Assembly (NCBI RefSeq): GCF_014495685.1
Contig: NZ_JACTVI010000018.1
Coordinates: 1 to 64,000 of the forward strand
From: Streptomyces sp. TRM68367
Lineage (GTDB): Bacteria > Actinomycetota > Actinomycetes > Streptomycetales > Streptomycetaceae
DNA length: 64,000 nucleotides
Direction of reading: 5' to 3'
The first letter of the stretch is position 1; each line of letters opens with the position of its first letter. The position numbers and the translations under genes are program-made. Shown piece by piece: positions 34,350 through 46,604 of this stretch. The notes below the pieces were generated by a model. The model ran no database searches, was not told where the DNA came from, and saw only the letters and a program-made list of their open reading frames with translations.

Positions 34350-35695
34350 TGACCTTGGCACCCGAACTGAAGGGCACGAGCCCCGAGAAGCTGCTCGCAC
34401 CCGTGCTGTCGGCCTTCTGGGACGAGGACAGGTCCTGGACGCTGGACGTCTACCGAAGGCACGAAGGATACGAGGGACTTCGCAAGGCGCTCGCCATGTC
34501 GCCGGACGACCTGATCGCGTACGTCAAGGACTCCGGTCTGCGCGGGCGCGGCGGCGCGGGATTCCCGACGGGAATGAAGTGGCAGTTCATTCCCCAGGGT
34601 GATGGAAAACCGCACTATCTAGTTGTCAACGCCGACGAGTCGGAGCCCGGAACGTGCAAGGACATTCCGCTCCTCTTCGCGAACCCGCACAGCCTCATCG
34701 AGGGCATGATCATCGCGTGCTATGCCATCAGGTCGTCGCATGCCTTCATCTATCTGCGTGGTGAAGTCGTCCCTGTGCTGCGGCGGTTGCACTCGGCCGT
34801 CGCCGATGCCTACCAGGCGGGCTTCCTCGGCAAGAACATCCTGGGCAGCGGACTCGATCTCGATATCACCGTGCACGCGGGCGCGGGCGCGTACATCTGT
34901 GGTGAGGAGACCGCACTGCTCGACTCGCTCGAAGGCCGCCGGGGCCAACCGCGGCTCCGTCCCCCCTTCCCTGCTGTCGCGGGCCTCTACGCGTGCCCGA
35001 CTGTTGTGAACAACGTCGAGTCGATCGCGTCGGTTCCCGCGATTCTGAACAAGGGCAAAGAGTGGTTCAGGTCGATGGGCAGCGAGAAGTCCCCGGGCTT
35101 CACGCTCTACTCGCTCAGCGGCCACGTCGCGAGTCCCGGCCAGTACGAGGCGCCGCTCGGCATCACGCTGCGCCAGCTGCTGGAGATGAGCGGCGGCATG
35201 CGGCCCGGCCACCGGCTGAAGTTCTGGACACCGGGCGGCTCCTCGACGCCCATGTTCACCGACGAGCACCTCGACGTGCCTCTTGATTACGAGGCGGTGG
35301 GCGCCGCCGGCTCCATGCTCGGCACCAAGGCCCTGCAGTGCTTCGACGAGACGACCTGCGTCGTGCGCGCCGTCACCCGCTGGACCGAGTTCTACGCCCA
35401 CGAGTCCTGCGGCAAGTGCACGCCCTGCCGCGAAGGAACGTACTGGCTCGTGCAGTTGCTGCGCGACATCGAGGCCGGCAAGGGCGTCATGTCCGACCTC
35501 GACAAGCTCAACGACATCGCAGACAACATCAACGGCAAGTCGTTCTGCGCCCTCGGCGACGGCGCCGCCTCGCCGATCTTCTCCTCGCTGAAGTACTTCC
35601 GCGAGGAGTACGAGCAGCACATCACGGGCCGCGGCTGCCCCTTCGACCCGGCCAAGTCGACGGCCTGGGCCGACCGCACGGAGGTGAACGCATGA
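34349..35695 (+). CDS. nuoF: NADH-quinone oxidoreductase subunit F
   Basis: 448 aa from ATG 34349, with GAGGAGGGGG upstream. GTG 34346 is an alternative. The NADH/FMN site is [27 protein letters not shown] is present, and the N3 [4Fe-4S] ligands are in [15 protein letters not shown] plus a distal Cys (SFCALGDGA). It accepts hydride from NADH. Codon use is slightly less GC-extreme around 34.6-35.0 kb. The stop overlaps nuoG as ATGA. Confidence 0.95.
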   Translation: MTLAPELKGTSPEKLLAPVLSAFWDEDRSWTLDVYRRHEGYEGLRKALAMSPDDLIAYVKDSGLRGRGGAGFPTGMKWQFIPQGDGKPHYLVVNADESEPGTCKDIPLLFANPHSLIEGMIIACYAIRSSHAFIYLRGEVVPVLRRLHSAVADAYQAGFLGKNILGSGLDLDITVHAGAGAYICGEETALLDSLEGRRGQPRLRPPFPAVAGLYACPTVVNNVESIASVPAILNKGKEWFRSMGSEKSPGFTLYSLSGHVASPGQYEAPLGITLRQLLEMSGGMRPGHRLKFWTPGGSSTPMFTDEHLDVPLDYEAVGAAGSMLGTKALQCFDETTCVVRAVTRWTEFYAHESCGKCTPCREGTYWLVQLLRDIEAGKGVMSDLDKLNDIADNINGKSFCALGDGAASPIFSSLKYFREEYEQHITGRGCPFDPAKSTAWADRTEVNA

Positions 35696-38196
35696 CCGTG
35701 ACCACCAACGCTCCCTCGGGCGGGGGAGAGAGGGCGGTCCCGCCGGAGGATCTCGTGACGCTGACCATCGACGGCGTCGAGATCAGCGTGCCCAAGGGCA
35801 CCCTGGTCATCCGGGCCGCCGAGCAGCTCGGCATCGAGATCCCCCGGTTCTGCGACCATCCCCTCCTCGACCCGGCCGGCGCCTGCCGCCAGTGCATCGT
35901 CGAGGTCGAGGGCCAGCGCAAGCCCATGGCGTCCTGCACCATCACGTGCACGGACGGGATGGTGGTGAAGACGCACCTCACCTCGCCCGTCGCGGAGAAG
36001 GCGCAGAAGGGTGTGATGGAGCTGCTGCTCATCAACCACCCGCTGGACTGCCCCGTCTGCGACAAGGGCGGCGAGTGCCCGCTGCAGAACCAGGCCATGT
36101 CGCACGGCCACGCCGACTCCCGCTTCGAGGGAAAGAAGCGGACGTTCGAGAAGCCCGTCCCGATCTCCACGCAGGTGCTGCTCGACCGCGAGCGGTGCGT
36201 GCTGTGCGCCCGCTGCACCCGGTTCTCCAACCAGATCGCGGGCGACCCGATGATCGAGCTGGTCGAGCGGGGCGCGCTCCAGCAGGTCGGCACCGGCGAG
36301 GGCGACCCGTTCGAGTCGTACTTCTCCGGCAACACCATCCAGATCTGCCCGGTCGGCGCGCTGACCTCGGCGGCCTATCGTTTCCGCTCCCGCCCCTTCG
36401 ACCTGGTGTCCTCGCCGAGCATGTGCGAGCACTGCTCCGGCGGCTGCGCGACCCGCACCGACCACCGGCGCGGCAAGGTCATGCGGCGGCTCGCGGCTCA
36501 GGACCCCGAGGTCAACGAGGAGTGGATCTGCGACAAGGGCCGGTTCGCCTTCCGGTACGCGCAGCAGCGGGACCGGCTCGAGACCCCGCTGGTGCGCAAC
36601 GCCGAGGGCGACCTCCAACCGGCGTCCTGGCCCGAGGCGCTGCAGATCGCGGCCCAGGGGCTGCTGGCCTCGCGGGGCCGCACGGGCGTCCTGACCGGCG
36701 GCCGGCTCACCGTCGAGGACGCCTACGCCTACAGCAAGTTCGCGCGTGTGGGACTCGACACCAACGACATCGACTTCCGCGCGCGCGTGCACAGCGGCGA
36801 GGAGGCCGACTTCCTCGCCGCCCGGGTCGCCGGCCGCGGCCGCGACCTCGACGGCACGGGCGTCACGTACACCGCTCTGGAGAAGGCGCCCGCCGTCCTG
36901 CTGGCCGGGTTCGAGGCCGAGGAGGAGGCGCCCGGCGTCTTCCTGCGGCTGCGCAAGGCCTGGCGGGGGCACGGCCAGCAGGTCTTCGCGCTCGCCACGC
37001 ACGCCACGCGGGGTCTGGAGAAGGCAGGCGGCACGCTGCTGCCGGCGGCTCCCGGCACCGAGACCGAGTGGCTGGACGCGCTCGCGAGCGGCATCGGGCT
37101 GGAAGGCGACGGCGCGCGGGTCGCCGAGGCACTGCGCTCCGAAGGCGCCGTGATCGTCGTCGGCGAGCGGCTGGCCGCCGTCCCTGGAGGTCTCACCGCC
37201 GCCGTACGGATCTCGCTGGCGACCGGCGCGAAGCTGGTGTGGATCCCACGCCGGGCCGGGGAGCGGGGCGCGATCGAGGTGGGCGCGCTGCCGTCGCTGC
37301 TGCCGGGCGGGCGTCCGGCCACCGACCCGCGCGCGCGGGACGAGGTCGCCGCCCTGTGGGGCCTCGCCGAACTCCCGCACCGCTACGGTCGCGACACCGG
37401 CCAGATCATCGAGGCCGCCGCGACCGGCGAACTCCAGGCACTGCTGGTGGCTGGCGTGGAGGTCGCCGACCTGCCCGACCCGGCACGCGCGCGTGAAGCG
37501 CTCGACGAGGTCGGCTTCCTGGTGTCGCTGGAGCTGCGGCCCAGCGAGATCACCGAGAAGGCCGACATCGTCCTGCCGGTCGCCGCGGTCGTCGAGAAGG
37601 CCGGCACCTTCCTCAACTGGGAGGGCAGGGTGCGCCTCTTCGAGGCCGCGCTCAAGCCCGACCAGATGACCCGGCGTGTCGCGCCCACCGACGGACGCGT
37701 GCTGCAGATGCTCGCCGACGCCATGGACGTCCACCTCGGGCTGCCGGATCTGCGCACCACGCGCGCGGAGCTGAACCGGCTCGGCGCCTGGGACGGCCCG
37801 CGGGCCACCGAGCCCCTGGAGAGCGCGGACCCGCTGCCGCGGCCGGCCGCCGGGGAGGCCGTGCTCGCCGGGCACCGGCTGCTGCTCGACCAGGGCCGCC
37901 TCCAGGAGGGCGACGAGGCGCTCGCCGGCACCCGGCACGCCGCACACGCGCGCGTGTCGGCCGCCACGGCCGCCGAGGCGGGTGTCAAGGACGGCGACGT
38001 CCTCGCCGTTACCGGCCCGGCCGGGGTCGTCGAACTGCCGCTGGAGATCACCGAGATGCCGGACCGGGTGGTCTGGCTCCCGCTGAACTCCACCGGCGCC
38101 GGCGTCGCCTCCGACACCGGGGCGCGCCCCGGCTCCCTCGTCCGCATCGGCCCGGCGACGCCCGTCGGCGAGGCCCCCAAGGAGGTGGAGGCATGA
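35692..38196 (+). CDS. nuoG: NADH-quinone oxidoreductase subunit G
   Basis: 834 aa from ATG 35692. N-terminal [2Fe-2S] Cys are in [16 protein letters not shown]. The His/Cys [4Fe-4S] motif [17 protein letters not shown] and a ferredoxin-like [10 protein letters not shown]...ICPVGAL follow. Then a molybdopterin-oxidoreductase-like domain starts with [13 protein letters not shown] and WICDKGRF, whose four Cys suggest an extra N7-type cluster. The rest is a catalytically silent molybdopterin fold. Cluster ligands are complete. The stop overlaps nuoH. Confidence 0.95.
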   Translation: MTVTTNAPSGGGERAVPPEDLVTLTIDGVEISVPKGTLVIRAAEQLGIEIPRFCDHPLLDPAGACRQCIVEVEGQRKPMASCTITCTDGMVVKTHLTSPVAEKAQKGVMELLLINHPLDCPVCDKGGECPLQNQAMSHGHADSRFEGKKRTFEKPVPISTQVLLDRERCVLCARCTRFSNQIAGDPMIELVERGALQQVGTGEGDPFESYFSGNTIQICPVGALTSAAYRFRSRPFDLVSSPSMCEHCSGGCATRTDHRRGKVMRRLAAQDPEVNEEWICDKGRFAFRYAQQRDRLETPLVRNAEGDLQPASWPEALQIAAQGLLASRGRTGVLTGGRLTVEDAYAYSKFARVGLDTNDIDFRARVHSGEEADFLAARVAGRGRDLDGTGVTYTALEKAPAVLLAGFEAEEEAPGVFLRLRKAWRGHGQQVFALATHATRGLEKAGGTLLPAAPGTETEWLDALASGIGLEGDGARVAEALRSEGAVIVVGERLAAVPGGLTAAVRISLATGAKLVWIPRRAGERGAIEVGALPSLLPGGRPATDPRARDEVAALWGLAELPHRYGRDTGQIIEAAATGELQALLVAGVEVADLPDPARAREALDEVGFLVSLELRPSEITEKADIVLPVAAVVEKAGTFLNWEGRVRLFEAALKPDQMTRRVAPTDGRVLQMLADAMDVHLGLPDLRTTRAELNRLGAWDGPRATEPLESADPLPRPAAGEAVLAGHRLLLDQGRLQEGDEALAGTRHAAHARVSAATAAEAGVKDGDVLAVTGPAGVVELPLEITEMPDRVVWLPLNSTGAGVASDTGARPGSLVRIGPATPVGEAPKEVEA

Positions 38197-39569
38197 GCCC
38201 GTACCTCGCCGCTGAAGACCTCTCGATGTTCGGCCGCGACCCCTGGTGGCTGATCGCCATAAAGGCGGTGTTCTGCTTCGCCTTCCTGATGGTGACCGTG
38301 CTGCTCTCCATCGTGATGGAGCGCAAGGTCGTCGGCTGGATGCAGTTGCGTATCGGTCCCAACCGGCACGGCCCCTGGGGCATGCTCCAGTCGCTCGCCG
38401 ACGGCGTGAAGCTGATGCTCAAGGAAGACGTCGTCGTCAAACGCGCGGACAAGGCGGTGTACGTCCTCGCGCCGGTCCTCGCCGCCATCCCGGCCTTCAT
38501 GGCGATCGCGGTGATCCCCTTCGGACCGGCCGGCAACGAGGTCTCGATCTTCGGCCAGCGCACCGCGATGCAGCTCACCGACCTGCCGGTCGCGCTGCTC
38601 TACATCCTCGCCATCGGCTCCCTCGGGGTGTACGGGTTCGTCCTGGGCGGCTGGTCCTCCGGGTCGACATACCCGCTGCTCGGCGGCATCCGCTCGTGCG
38701 CCCAGATCATCTCGTACGAGATCGCCATGGGCGCGGCCTTCGCCTCGGTGTTCCTCTACTCCGGGTCGATGTCGACCTCGGCGGTCGTCGGATCCCAGCA
38801 GGAACGCTGGTACGTCGTGCTGCTCCCGGTGTCGTTCGTGATCTACATCGTGACGATGGTGGGCGAGTCCAGCCGGGCGCCCTTCGACATGCCGGAGTCC
38901 GAGGGCGACCTGGTCGGCGGCTTCAACACCGAGTACAGCTCGATCAAGTTCGCGATGTTCATGCTCTCCGAGTACGTCCACATGGTCACCGTGTCGATGA
39001 TCGCGGTGACGCTGTTCCTCGGCGGCTGGCGGGCCCCCTGGCCCATCAGCACCTTCTGGGAGGGCGCGAACCACGGCTGGTGGCCGTTGCTCTGGTTCGT
39101 CGTCAAGCTCCAGCTGCTGATCTTCTTCTTCGTCTGGCTGCGCGGCACTCTCCCGCGCGTGCGCTACGACCAGTTGATGAAGCTCGGCTGGAAGGTCCTC
39201 ATCCCGGTCGCCGTGGCCTGGCTGATGGTCGTCGCGACCGTGCGCGTCCTGCGGAACGAGGGCTACGGCTTCACCGACATCGCCCTCTACGTCGCCGGCG
39301 GCGTCCTCGCCCTGTTGCTGCTGTCCTTTGTCGCCGACATGTACCGCGAGCGGGCGAAGGCGGCCGAGCGGGCTATCGAGGAACCCGCCGCCTTCGACCC
39401 GATGGCCGGCGGATTCCCCGTACCGCCGCTGCCGGGACAGGAGCTGTCGCCGGTGCCGCGGCGCCGCCCGCGCCGGGAGCAGGAGCTGATTGTCAGTGGT
39501 GGGCCCGATACTCAGAGTGATGGATCTCTGGGTGGATCTACGGATGGAAAGGAGGCGTCCGATGGCTGA
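38193..39569 (+). CDS. nuoH: NADH-quinone oxidoreductase subunit H
   Basis: 458 aa from ATG 38193. Eight or so membrane helices with the conserved [18 protein letters not shown] loop and [17 protein letters not shown] loop at the quinone chamber. The C-terminus carries an extra ~70-residue Pro/Arg/Glu tail common in actinobacteria. Its last 8 nt overlap the nuoI start. Confidence 0.95.
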   Translation: MSPYLAAEDLSMFGRDPWWLIAIKAVFCFAFLMVTVLLSIVMERKVVGWMQLRIGPNRHGPWGMLQSLADGVKLMLKEDVVVKRADKAVYVLAPVLAAIPAFMAIAVIPFGPAGNEVSIFGQRTAMQLTDLPVALLYILAIGSLGVYGFVLGGWSSGSTYPLLGGIRSCAQIISYEIAMGAAFASVFLYSGSMSTSAVVGSQQERWYVVLLPVSFVIYIVTMVGESSRAPFDMPESEGDLVGGFNTEYSSIKFAMFMLSEYVHMVTVSMIAVTLFLGGWRAPWPISTFWEGANHGWWPLLWFVVKLQLLIFFFVWLRGTLPRVRYDQLMKLGWKVLIPVAVAWLMVVATVRVLRNEGYGFTDIALYVAGGVLALLLLSFVADMYRERAKAAERAIEEPAAFDPMAGGFPVPPLPGQELSPVPRRRPRREQELIVSGGPDTQSDGSLGGSTDGKEASDG

Positions 39570-40212
39570 GGAGCCCCAGGAGGCCGGGCGGGCGAAGCCC
39601 GGCTTCCAGAACCCCGTGGCCGGCTTCGGCGTGACCTTCAAGGCCATGTTCAAGAAGCGGCTGACCGAGCAGTACCCGGAGCAGCGCAAGACCACCGCTC
39701 CGCGCTTCCACGGACGGCACCAGCTCAACCGCCATCCGGACGGCCTGGAGAAGTGCGTCGGCTGTGAGCTGTGCGCCTGGGCGTGCCCCGCCGACGCCAT
39801 CTATGTGGAGGGCGCCGACAACACCGACGAGGAGCGCTACTCACCGGGCGAGCGGTACGGCCGCGTCTACCAGATCAATTACGCCCGCTGCATCTTCTGC
39901 GGCCTGTGCATCGAGGCGTGCCCCACCCGCGCGCTGACGATGACCAACGAGTTCGAGCTGGCCGACTCCAGCCGCGCCAACCTCATCTTCACCAAGGAGC
40001 AGCTGCTCGCCGGCCTTGAGGAGGGCATGGTCGAGGCCCCGCACGCGATGTACCCCGGCACGGACGAACAGGACTACTACCGGGGTCTGGTGACCGAGGC
40101 CGCGCCCGGCACGGTGCGCCAGGACGTCCACTCCGAGGGCGAGGTCGTCCAGGAGGCCTCCTCGACCTTCGGCGAGGAGGAACCGGCGTCGGAGAAGGTG
40201 ATCCGCCGATGA
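39562..40212 (+). CDS. nuoI: NADH-quinone oxidoreductase subunit I
   Basis: 216 aa from ATG 39562, chosen for the AAAGGAGG ribosome site, which lies inside nuoH. Two ferredoxin motifs, [12 protein letters not shown] and [12 protein letters not shown], bind the N6a and N6b [4Fe-4S] clusters. The C-terminal ~45 residues are an acidic extension. The stop overlaps nuoJ as ATGA. Confidence 0.95.
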   Translation: MAEEPQEAGRAKPGFQNPVAGFGVTFKAMFKKRLTEQYPEQRKTTAPRFHGRHQLNRHPDGLEKCVGCELCAWACPADAIYVEGADNTDEERYSPGERYGRVYQINYARCIFCGLCIEACPTRALTMTNEFELADSSRANLIFTKEQLLAGLEEGMVEAPHAMYPGTDEQDYYRGLVTEAAPGTVRQDVHSEGEVVQEASSTFGEEEPASEKVIRR

Positions 40213-41051
40213 CCCAGTATCTCGCCGCCTACTCCACCTCCACCGGGGAGGCCGTCCAGTTCTGGATCCTCGGCACGATCGCCGTGCTCGGCGCCCTGGG
40301 CACCGTCTTCATGAAGAGGGCCGTGCACAGCGCGCTCTGCCTGGCCGGCACCATGATCATCCTGGCGGTGTTCTACCTCGCCAACGGCGCCTACTTCCTG
40401 GGCGTCGTACAGATCATCGTCTACACCGGCGCGATCATGATGCTGTTCCTGTTCGTGGTGATGCTCGTCGGCGTCACCGCGGCGGACTCCCTGAAGGAGA
40501 CCATCAAGGGACAGCGCTGGCTGGCCCTGCTGTGCGGGCTCGGCTTCGGCATCCTGCTGGTCGGAGGCATCGGCAACGCCTCGCTCAGTGAGTTCAACGG
40601 CATCGGGCAGGCCAACGCGGGCGGCAACGTGGAGGGCATCGCGACCCTGCTGTTCACCCGGTACGTGTTCGCCTTCGAGATCACCGGCGCGCTGCTGATC
40701 ACGGCGGCCGTCGGCGCCATGGTGCTCACTCACCGCGAGCGCACCGAACGCGCCAAGACCCAGCGGGAGCTGGCCGAGCAGCGCGTCCGGGAGGGCACGT
40801 ACGTGCCGCCGCTGCCGGCGCCCGGCGTGTACGCCCGGCACAATGCCGTGGACATCGCGGGCCTACTGCCCGACGGCACGCCGTCCGACCTCACCGTCAG
40901 CAAGACACTGCGCGAACGCGGCCAGATCCGGGACGTGTCGACCGAGGCGATCAACGACCTCAAGGCCCTGGAGCAGCGCTCCGATGAGCGGCTGGGGCGC
41001 ACGCCGATCGATCCGGAGAACGTCAAGCGGGCCGAGGAGGCATCGAAGTGA
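40209..41051 (+). CDS. nuoJ: NADH-quinone oxidoreductase subunit J
   Basis: 280 aa from ATG 40209. Five membrane helices, including the [20 protein letters not shown] segment characteristic of NuoJ. About 90 residues of soluble C-terminus ([17 protein letters not shown] onward) are beyond E. coli length. The stop overlaps nuoK as GTGA. Confidence 0.94.
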
Positions 41052-41347
41052 ACCCCGTCAACTACCTCTATCTTGCGGCCCTGTTGTTCACGATCGGCGC
41101 CACCGGCGTGCTGATCAGGCGCAACGCGATCGTGGTCTTCATGTGCATCGAGCTGATGCTCAACGCCTGCAACCTCGCGTTCGTCGCCTTCTCCCGGATG
41201 CACGGCAACCTCGACGGCCAGATCATCGCCTTCTTCACGATGGTCGTCGCCGCCGCGGAGGTCGTGGTCGGGCTCGCGATCATCGTGTCCCTGTTCCGTT
41301 CCCGCCACTCGGCCTCGGTCGACGACGCCAGCCTGATGAAGCTGTGA
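41048..41347 (+). CDS. nuoK: NADH-quinone oxidoreductase subunit K
   Basis: 99 aa from GTG 41048. Three membrane helices with the proton-path glutamates in [15 protein letters not shown] and [12 protein letters not shown]. Length is typical for the family. Confidence 0.95.
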
Positions 41348-41361
41348 GGGGTCGCTGAATC

Positions 41362-43326
41362 GTGGAGAACCTGATTGCGCTGCTGGTTGCGGCGCCCCTG
41401 CTAGGAGCGGCGGTCCTGCTGTGCGGCGGACGCCGGCTGGACGCCGTCGGTCACTGGATCGGCGTGCTGCTGTCGTTCGTGTCCTTCGCGCTCGGCCTCG
41501 TCCTGTTCACCGACATGCTCGGCAAGGACGCCGGGCACCGGGAGCTGGGCCAGCACCTGTTCAGCTGGGTGCCGGTCGAGGGCTTCCAGGCGGACGTCGC
41601 CTTCCAGCTGGACCAGCTGTCGATGACGTTCGTCCTGCTGATCACGGGCGTCGGCTCGCTGATCCACCTGTACTCCGTCGGGTACATGGAGCACGACGAG
41701 CGGCGCCGCCGCTTCTTCGGCTATCTGAACCTGTTCCTCGCGGCGATGCTGCTGCTCGTCCTCGCCGACAACTACCTGCTGCTGTACGTCGGCTGGGAGG
41801 GCGTCGGCCTCGCCTCCTACCTGCTGATCGGCTTCTGGCAGCACAAGCCCAGCGCCGCGACGGCCGCGAAGAAGGCCTTCCTGGTCAACCGCGTCGGCGA
41901 CATGGGCCTGTCGATCGCGATCATGCTGATGTTCCTGTGGTTCGGCACCTTCGCCTTCGGGCCGGTCCTCGGCAGCCACGAGGAGGCCGGGCTCGCCGGA
42001 GCCGCCGGTGAGGACAAGCTCACCGCCATCGCCCTGATGCTCCTGCTCGCCGCGTGCGGCAAGTCCGCCCAGGTGCCGCTGCAGTCCTGGCTCGGGGACG
42101 CGATGGAGGGCCCGACCCCGGTCTCGGCCCTCATTCACGCCGCGACGATGGTGACGGCGGGCGTGTACCTGATCGTCCGCTCCGGCGCCATCTTCAACGG
42201 CGCACCCGACGCGCAGCTGGTGGTCACCGTCGTCGGCGCGGTCACGCTCCTGTTCGGTGCGATCGTCGGTTGCGCGAAGGACGACATCAAGAAGGCGCTG
42301 GCCGGCTCGACCATGTCGCAGATCGGCTACATGATCCTGGCCGCGGGCCTCGGCCCCATCGGCTACGTCTTCGCGATCATGCACCTGGTGACGCACGGCT
42401 TCTTCAAGGCCGGGCTGTTCCTCGGCGCCGGCTCGGTCATGCACGGCATGAACGACGAGGTCGACATGCGCCGCTACGGCGGCCTGCGCAAGTACATGCC
42501 GGTCACGTTCGTCACCTTCGGCCTCGGCTACCTCGCCATCATCGGCTTCCCGGGCCTGTCCGGCTTCTTCTCCAAGGACAAGATCATCGAGGCGGCGTTC
42601 GCCAAGGGCGGCACCGAGGGCTGGATCCTCGGCGGCGCGGCCCTGCTCGGCGCGGCCATCACGGCGTACTACATGACGCGCGTGATGCTGATGACGTTCT
42701 TCGGCGAGGAGCGCTGGCGGCACGCCCCGACGCCGTCCCCGGCCGAGCCGAGCGTGGAGCCCGCCGCCGAGACACAGGGCGAGTACGCCCCGCCGCACCC
42801 GCACGAGTCGCCCAGGGTCATGACGATCCCGATGATCCTGCTGGCCGTCGGGTCGGTCGCGGGCGGTGCGTTCTTCAGCATCGGCGACCGGTTCCTGCAC
42901 TGGCTGGAGCCCATCACCGGGCACGACCACGGACACGCGCCGATCAGCGCGGGCGTCGTCACCGGCGCGACCGTGGCGTGCATGGTCATCGGCGTGGCCG
43001 TGGCCTGGGCGCAGTACGGCCGCCGCCCCGTGCCGGCGATCGCGCCGCGCGGCTCGCTGCTCACCCGGGCCGCCCGGCGCGACCTGCTCCAGGACGACTT
43101 CAACCACGTCGTCCTGGTCCGCGGCGGCGAGCACCTCACGCGCTCCCTGGTGTACGTCGACCACACCCTGGTCGACGGGGTCGTCAACGGCACGGCGGCC
43201 TCGGTGGGCGGCCTGTCGGGGCGGATGCGCAAGCTGCAGAGCGGCTTCGCGCGCAGTTACGCGGTCTCGATGTTCGGCGGTGCGGCAATCCTCGTCGCCG
43301 CGACCCTGCTGATGAGGGCGGTCTGA
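41362..43326 (+). CDS. nuoL: NADH-quinone oxidoreductase subunit L
   Basis: 654 aa from GTG 41362. It is an antiporter-like subunit with the key Glu in [17 protein letters not shown], Lys in [12 protein letters not shown], and [20 protein letters not shown]. The long amphipathic lateral helix lies in the C-terminal third. A His/Asp-rich linker ([10 protein letters not shown]) is present. Pumps protons in the membrane arm. Confidence 0.95.
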   Translation: MENLIALLVAAPLLGAAVLLCGGRRLDAVGHWIGVLLSFVSFALGLVLFTDMLGKDAGHRELGQHLFSWVPVEGFQADVAFQLDQLSMTFVLLITGVGSLIHLYSVGYMEHDERRRRFFGYLNLFLAAMLLLVLADNYLLLYVGWEGVGLASYLLIGFWQHKPSAATAAKKAFLVNRVGDMGLSIAIMLMFLWFGTFAFGPVLGSHEEAGLAGAAGEDKLTAIALMLLLAACGKSAQVPLQSWLGDAMEGPTPVSALIHAATMVTAGVYLIVRSGAIFNGAPDAQLVVTVVGAVTLLFGAIVGCAKDDIKKALAGSTMSQIGYMILAAGLGPIGYVFAIMHLVTHGFFKAGLFLGAGSVMHGMNDEVDMRRYGGLRKYMPVTFVTFGLGYLAIIGFPGLSGFFSKDKIIEAAFAKGGTEGWILGGAALLGAAITAYYMTRVMLMTFFGEERWRHAPTPSPAEPSVEPAAETQGEYAPPHPHESPRVMTIPMILLAVGSVAGGAFFSIGDRFLHWLEPITGHDHGHAPISAGVVTGATVACMVIGVAVAWAQYGRRPVPAIAPRGSLLTRAARRDLLQDDFNHVVLVRGGEHLTRSLVYVDHTLVDGVVNGTAASVGGLSGRMRKLQSGFARSYAVSMFGGAAILVAATLLMRAV

Positions 43327-43331
43327 TACCG

Positions 43332-44927
43332 ATGTCCTTTCCTCTGCTGACAGCGACGGCGGCGCTCCCGGCCATCGGGGCGATCGCCACGGCCGCCGTA
43401 CCGGCCGCCAAGCGCACCGCGGCCAAGTGGCTGGCGCTGCTGTTCTCGCTCGCCACACTCGTCCTGGCGATCGTCGTCCTGGTGCGCTTCGACCCGGACG
43501 GCGACCGCTACCAGCTCACCGAGTCCCACGCCTGGATCGCGGACTTCGGGGTGAGGTACGAACTGGGCGTGGACGGCATCGCGGTGGCGCTGATCGCGCT
43601 GACCGCTCTGCTGATCCCGTTCATCGTCCTCGCGGGCTGGCACGACGCCGACCCGCTGGAGACCGGCGCTGCATCTCTCAGCAGCTTCGCTGCGGGGCGG
43701 TGGCGGCCGACGCAGGGCTTCTTCGCCATGATCCTGGCCGTCGAGGCAATGGTGATCATCTCCTTCGAGGCCACCGACGTCTTCCTCTTCTACATCTTCT
43801 TCGAGGCCATGCTCATCCCGATGTACTTCCTCATCGGCGGCTTCGGGGACCGTGCCCACGAGCACGGCGAGGAGACGGCGTCGACGCAACGGTCGTACGC
43901 GGCGGTGAAGTTCCTGCTCTACAACCTGGTCGGCGGTCTGATCATGCTGGCCGCGGTGATCGGGCTGTACGTGGTCGCCGGGAACTTCTCGCTCACGGAG
44001 ATCGCGCAGGCCCGCGCGAGCGGCGAGCTGAACATGGCGACCAGCACTGAACGCTGGCTGTTCCTCGGCTTCTTCTTCGCCTTCGCGGTGAAGGCGCCGC
44101 TGTGGCCGCTGCACACCTGGCTGCCCAACGCCATGGGCGAGGCCACCGCCCCGGTCGCCGTGCTCATCACGGCGGTCGTCGACAAGGTGGGCACCTTCGC
44201 GATGCTCCGCTTCTGCCTCCAGCTGTTCCCGGAGGCCAGCAAGTGGGCGACGCCCGCCATCCTCGTCCTGGCGGTCATCAGCATCGTCTACGGGGCGCTG
44301 CTCGCGGTCGGCCAGCGCGACATCAAGCGACTGGTGGCGTACGCGTCGATCTCGCACTTCGGCTTCATCATCATGGGCATCTTCGCGATGACCAGCCAGG
44401 GCCAGTCCGGCGCGACGCTCTACATGGTCAACCACGGCATCTCGACTGCCGCGCTGATGCTGGTCGCCGGGTTCCTGATCTCGCGGCGCGGCTCGCGGCT
44501 CATCGCCGACTACGGCGGGGTGCAGAAGGTCGCCCCGGTGCTCGCCGGCACGTTCCTGATCGGCGGCCTGGCGACGCTCTCGCTGCCGGGACTGGCGCCG
44601 TTCGTGAGTGAGTTCCTGGTCCTGGTCGGCACGTTCACGCGGTATCCGGTGATCGGCATCATCGCCACGTTCGGCATCGTGCTGGCCGCGCTCTACATCC
44701 TCGTCCTCTACCAGAGGACGATGACGGGCCCGGTGAAGCCGGAGCTCGCGAAGATGCCCGACCTCAGAGTGCGAGAACTCGTGGTCGTCGCCCCGCTCGT
44801 CGTACTGCTGATCTTCCTGGGCGTCTACCCGAAGCCCGTCACGGACATCGTCGACCCGGCGGTCAAGCAGACCATGTCCGATGTACAGAAGAAGGACCCC
44901 CAGCCCGAGGTGGAGGCGGCCAAATGA
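43332..44927 (+). CDS. nuoM: NADH-quinone oxidoreductase subunit M
   Basis: 531 aa from ATG 43332, 5 bp after nuoL. It has the antiporter-like fold with the FEAMLIPMYFLIG glutamate helix, AVKAPLWPLHTWLPNAMGEA and the discontinuous helix regions. A short insertion (ETGAASLSSFAAGRWRP) interrupts the N-terminal part. The stop overlaps nuoN as ATGA. Confidence 0.95.
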   Translation: MSFPLLTATAALPAIGAIATAAVPAAKRTAAKWLALLFSLATLVLAIVVLVRFDPDGDRYQLTESHAWIADFGVRYELGVDGIAVALIALTALLIPFIVLAGWHDADPLETGAASLSSFAAGRWRPTQGFFAMILAVEAMVIISFEATDVFLFYIFFEAMLIPMYFLIGGFGDRAHEHGEETASTQRSYAAVKFLLYNLVGGLIMLAAVIGLYVVAGNFSLTEIAQARASGELNMATSTERWLFLGFFFAFAVKAPLWPLHTWLPNAMGEATAPVAVLITAVVDKVGTFAMLRFCLQLFPEASKWATPAILVLAVISIVYGALLAVGQRDIKRLVAYASISHFGFIIMGIFAMTSQGQSGATLYMVNHGISTAALMLVAGFLISRRGSRLIADYGGVQKVAPVLAGTFLIGGLATLSLPGLAPFVSEFLVLVGTFTRYPVIGIIATFGIVLAALYILVLYQRTMTGPVKPELAKMPDLRVRELVVVAPLVVLLIFLGVYPKPVTDIVDPAVKQTMSDVQKKDPQPEVEAAK

Positions 44928-46582
44928 GCGCATCAGCCGTCCACAGCCTGTGGACAACGGCGGCAACCGCGGCCGAACCGATCTCGAAGATCGACGCGCC
45001 GAAGATCGAGTACGGGCAGATCGCGCCCATCCTGATCATCGTCGGCGCGGCGATCGTCGGGATCCTGGCCGAGGCGATCGTGCCGCGCAAGTCCCGTTAC
45101 TACGTCCAGATGTTCGTGTCCGTCGTCGCGCTCGTCGCCGCCTTCGCCGCGGTCGTCGCGCTCGCCGTCGACGGATACGGCACAACCAAGGCGGGCATTG
45201 CGGCGATGGGCGCCCTCGCCGTCGACGGGCCGGCGCTGTTCCTGCAGGGCACGATCCTGCTGGCCGGTCTGGTCGGCCTGTTCACCTTCGCCGAGCGGCG
45301 GCTCGACCCGGAGGCGCACGGCAACCGGGTGGACTCCTTCGCCGCGCAGGCCGCGTCCGTGCCGGGCAGCGAGAGCGAACAGGCCGCGGTCAAGGCCGGG
45401 TTCGCCACCACCGAGGTGTTCCCGCTGCTGCTGTTCGCGATCGCGGGCATGCTGATCTTCCCGGCGGCCAACGACCTGCTGACGCTGTTCGTGGCGCTGG
45501 AGGTCTTCTCCCTCCCGCTGTACCTGATGTGCGCCCTGGCCCGCCGCAAGCGGCTGATGTCGCAGGAGGCCGCGGTCAAGTACTTCCTGCTCGGCGCGTT
45601 CGCCTCCGCGTTCACGCTGTTCGGTATCGCGCTGCTGTACGGCTACGCGGGCTCGATGTCGTACGCGACGATCGCGCAGGTCGTCGACGGGACGGTGCAG
45701 GACGTCAACCCGGCGCTCGCCGACACCATGGGCAACGACGCGCTGCTGCTCGTCGGCGCCGGGCTGCTGTTGATGGGCCTGCTGTTCAAGGTCGGTGCCG
45801 TGCCGTTCCACATGTGGACGCCGGACGTGTACCAGGGCGCGCCGACACCGGTGACCGGGTTCATGGCGGCGGCGACGAAGGTGGCGGCGTTCGGCGCGCT
45901 GCTGCGGCTCCTGTACGTGGTGCTGCCCGGCCTGCGCTGGGACTGGCGGCCGGTCATGTGGGCCGTCGCGATCATCACCATGCTCGGCGGTGCGATCGTG
46001 GCGATCACGCAGACCGACATCAAGCGGATGCTCGCGTACTCGTCGATCGCGCACGCGGGCTTCATCCTCGCGGGCGTCATCGCGACCACGCCGGACGGTG
46101 TGTCCTCGGTCCTCTTCTACCTGGCCGCGTACTCGTTCGTGACGATCGGCGCCTTCGCGGTGGTCACGCTGGTGCGGGACGCGGGCGGCGAGGCGACACA
46201 CCTGTCCAAGTGGGCGGGGCTGGGCCGGCGTTCGCCGCTGGTGGCGGCGGTGTTCGCGGTGTTTCTGCTGGCCTTCGCGGGCATTCCGCTGACCTCCGGC
46301 TTCGCCGGGAAGTTCGCCGTGTTCAAGGCGGCCGCCGAGGGCGGCGCGGCCCCGCTGGTCGTGGTCGGTGTGATCTCGTCCGCGATCGCGGCGTTCTTCT
46401 ACATCCGCGTCATCGTGCTGATGTTCTTCAGCGAGCCGCGGCCGGAGGGCCCGACCGTCGCCGTGCCATCGGCGCTGACGATGACGGCGATCGGTGTGGG
46501 CGTGGCGGTCACGCTGGTGCTCGGTGTGGCACCGCAGTACTTCCTGGACCTGGCGAGCCAGGCGGGCGTGTTCGTGCGCTGA
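44924..46582 (+). CDS. nuoN: NADH-quinone oxidoreductase subunit N
   Basis: 552 aa from ATG 44924. It is the third antiporter-like subunit, with LFVALEVFSLPLYLMCAL and KVGAVPFHMWTPDVYQGAPT. It starts with a long N-terminal stretch (HSLWTTAATAAEPISKI) and an extracytoplasmic loop rich in Asp/Glu. It is the last nuo gene, followed at once by a terminator hairpin. Confidence 0.95.
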   Translation: MSASAVHSLWTTAATAAEPISKIDAPKIEYGQIAPILIIVGAAIVGILAEAIVPRKSRYYVQMFVSVVALVAAFAAVVALAVDGYGTTKAGIAAMGALAVDGPALFLQGTILLAGLVGLFTFAERRLDPEAHGNRVDSFAAQAASVPGSESEQAAVKAGFATTEVFPLLLFAIAGMLIFPAANDLLTLFVALEVFSLPLYLMCALARRKRLMSQEAAVKYFLLGAFASAFTLFGIALLYGYAGSMSYATIAQVVDGTVQDVNPALADTMGNDALLLVGAGLLLMGLLFKVGAVPFHMWTPDVYQGAPTPVTGFMAAATKVAAFGALLRLLYVVLPGLRWDWRPVMWAVAIITMLGGAIVAITQTDIKRMLAYSSIAHAGFILAGVIATTPDGVSSVLFYLAAYSFVTIGAFAVVTLVRDAGGEATHLSKWAGLGRRSPLVAAVFAVFLLAFAGIPLTSGFAGKFAVFKAAAEGGAAPLVVVGVISSAIAAFFYIRVIVLMFFSEPRPEGPTVAVPSALTMTAIGVGVAVTLVLGVAPQYFLDLASQAGVFVR

Positions 46583-46604
46583 CGCATCGCGGGGTCGTAC
46601 GGAC

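Noticed and set aside
35392..37947. An 851-codon minus-strand frame opposite nuoG
   Set aside because: It is antisense to a complete NuoG with all cluster ligands. No ribosome site or domain.
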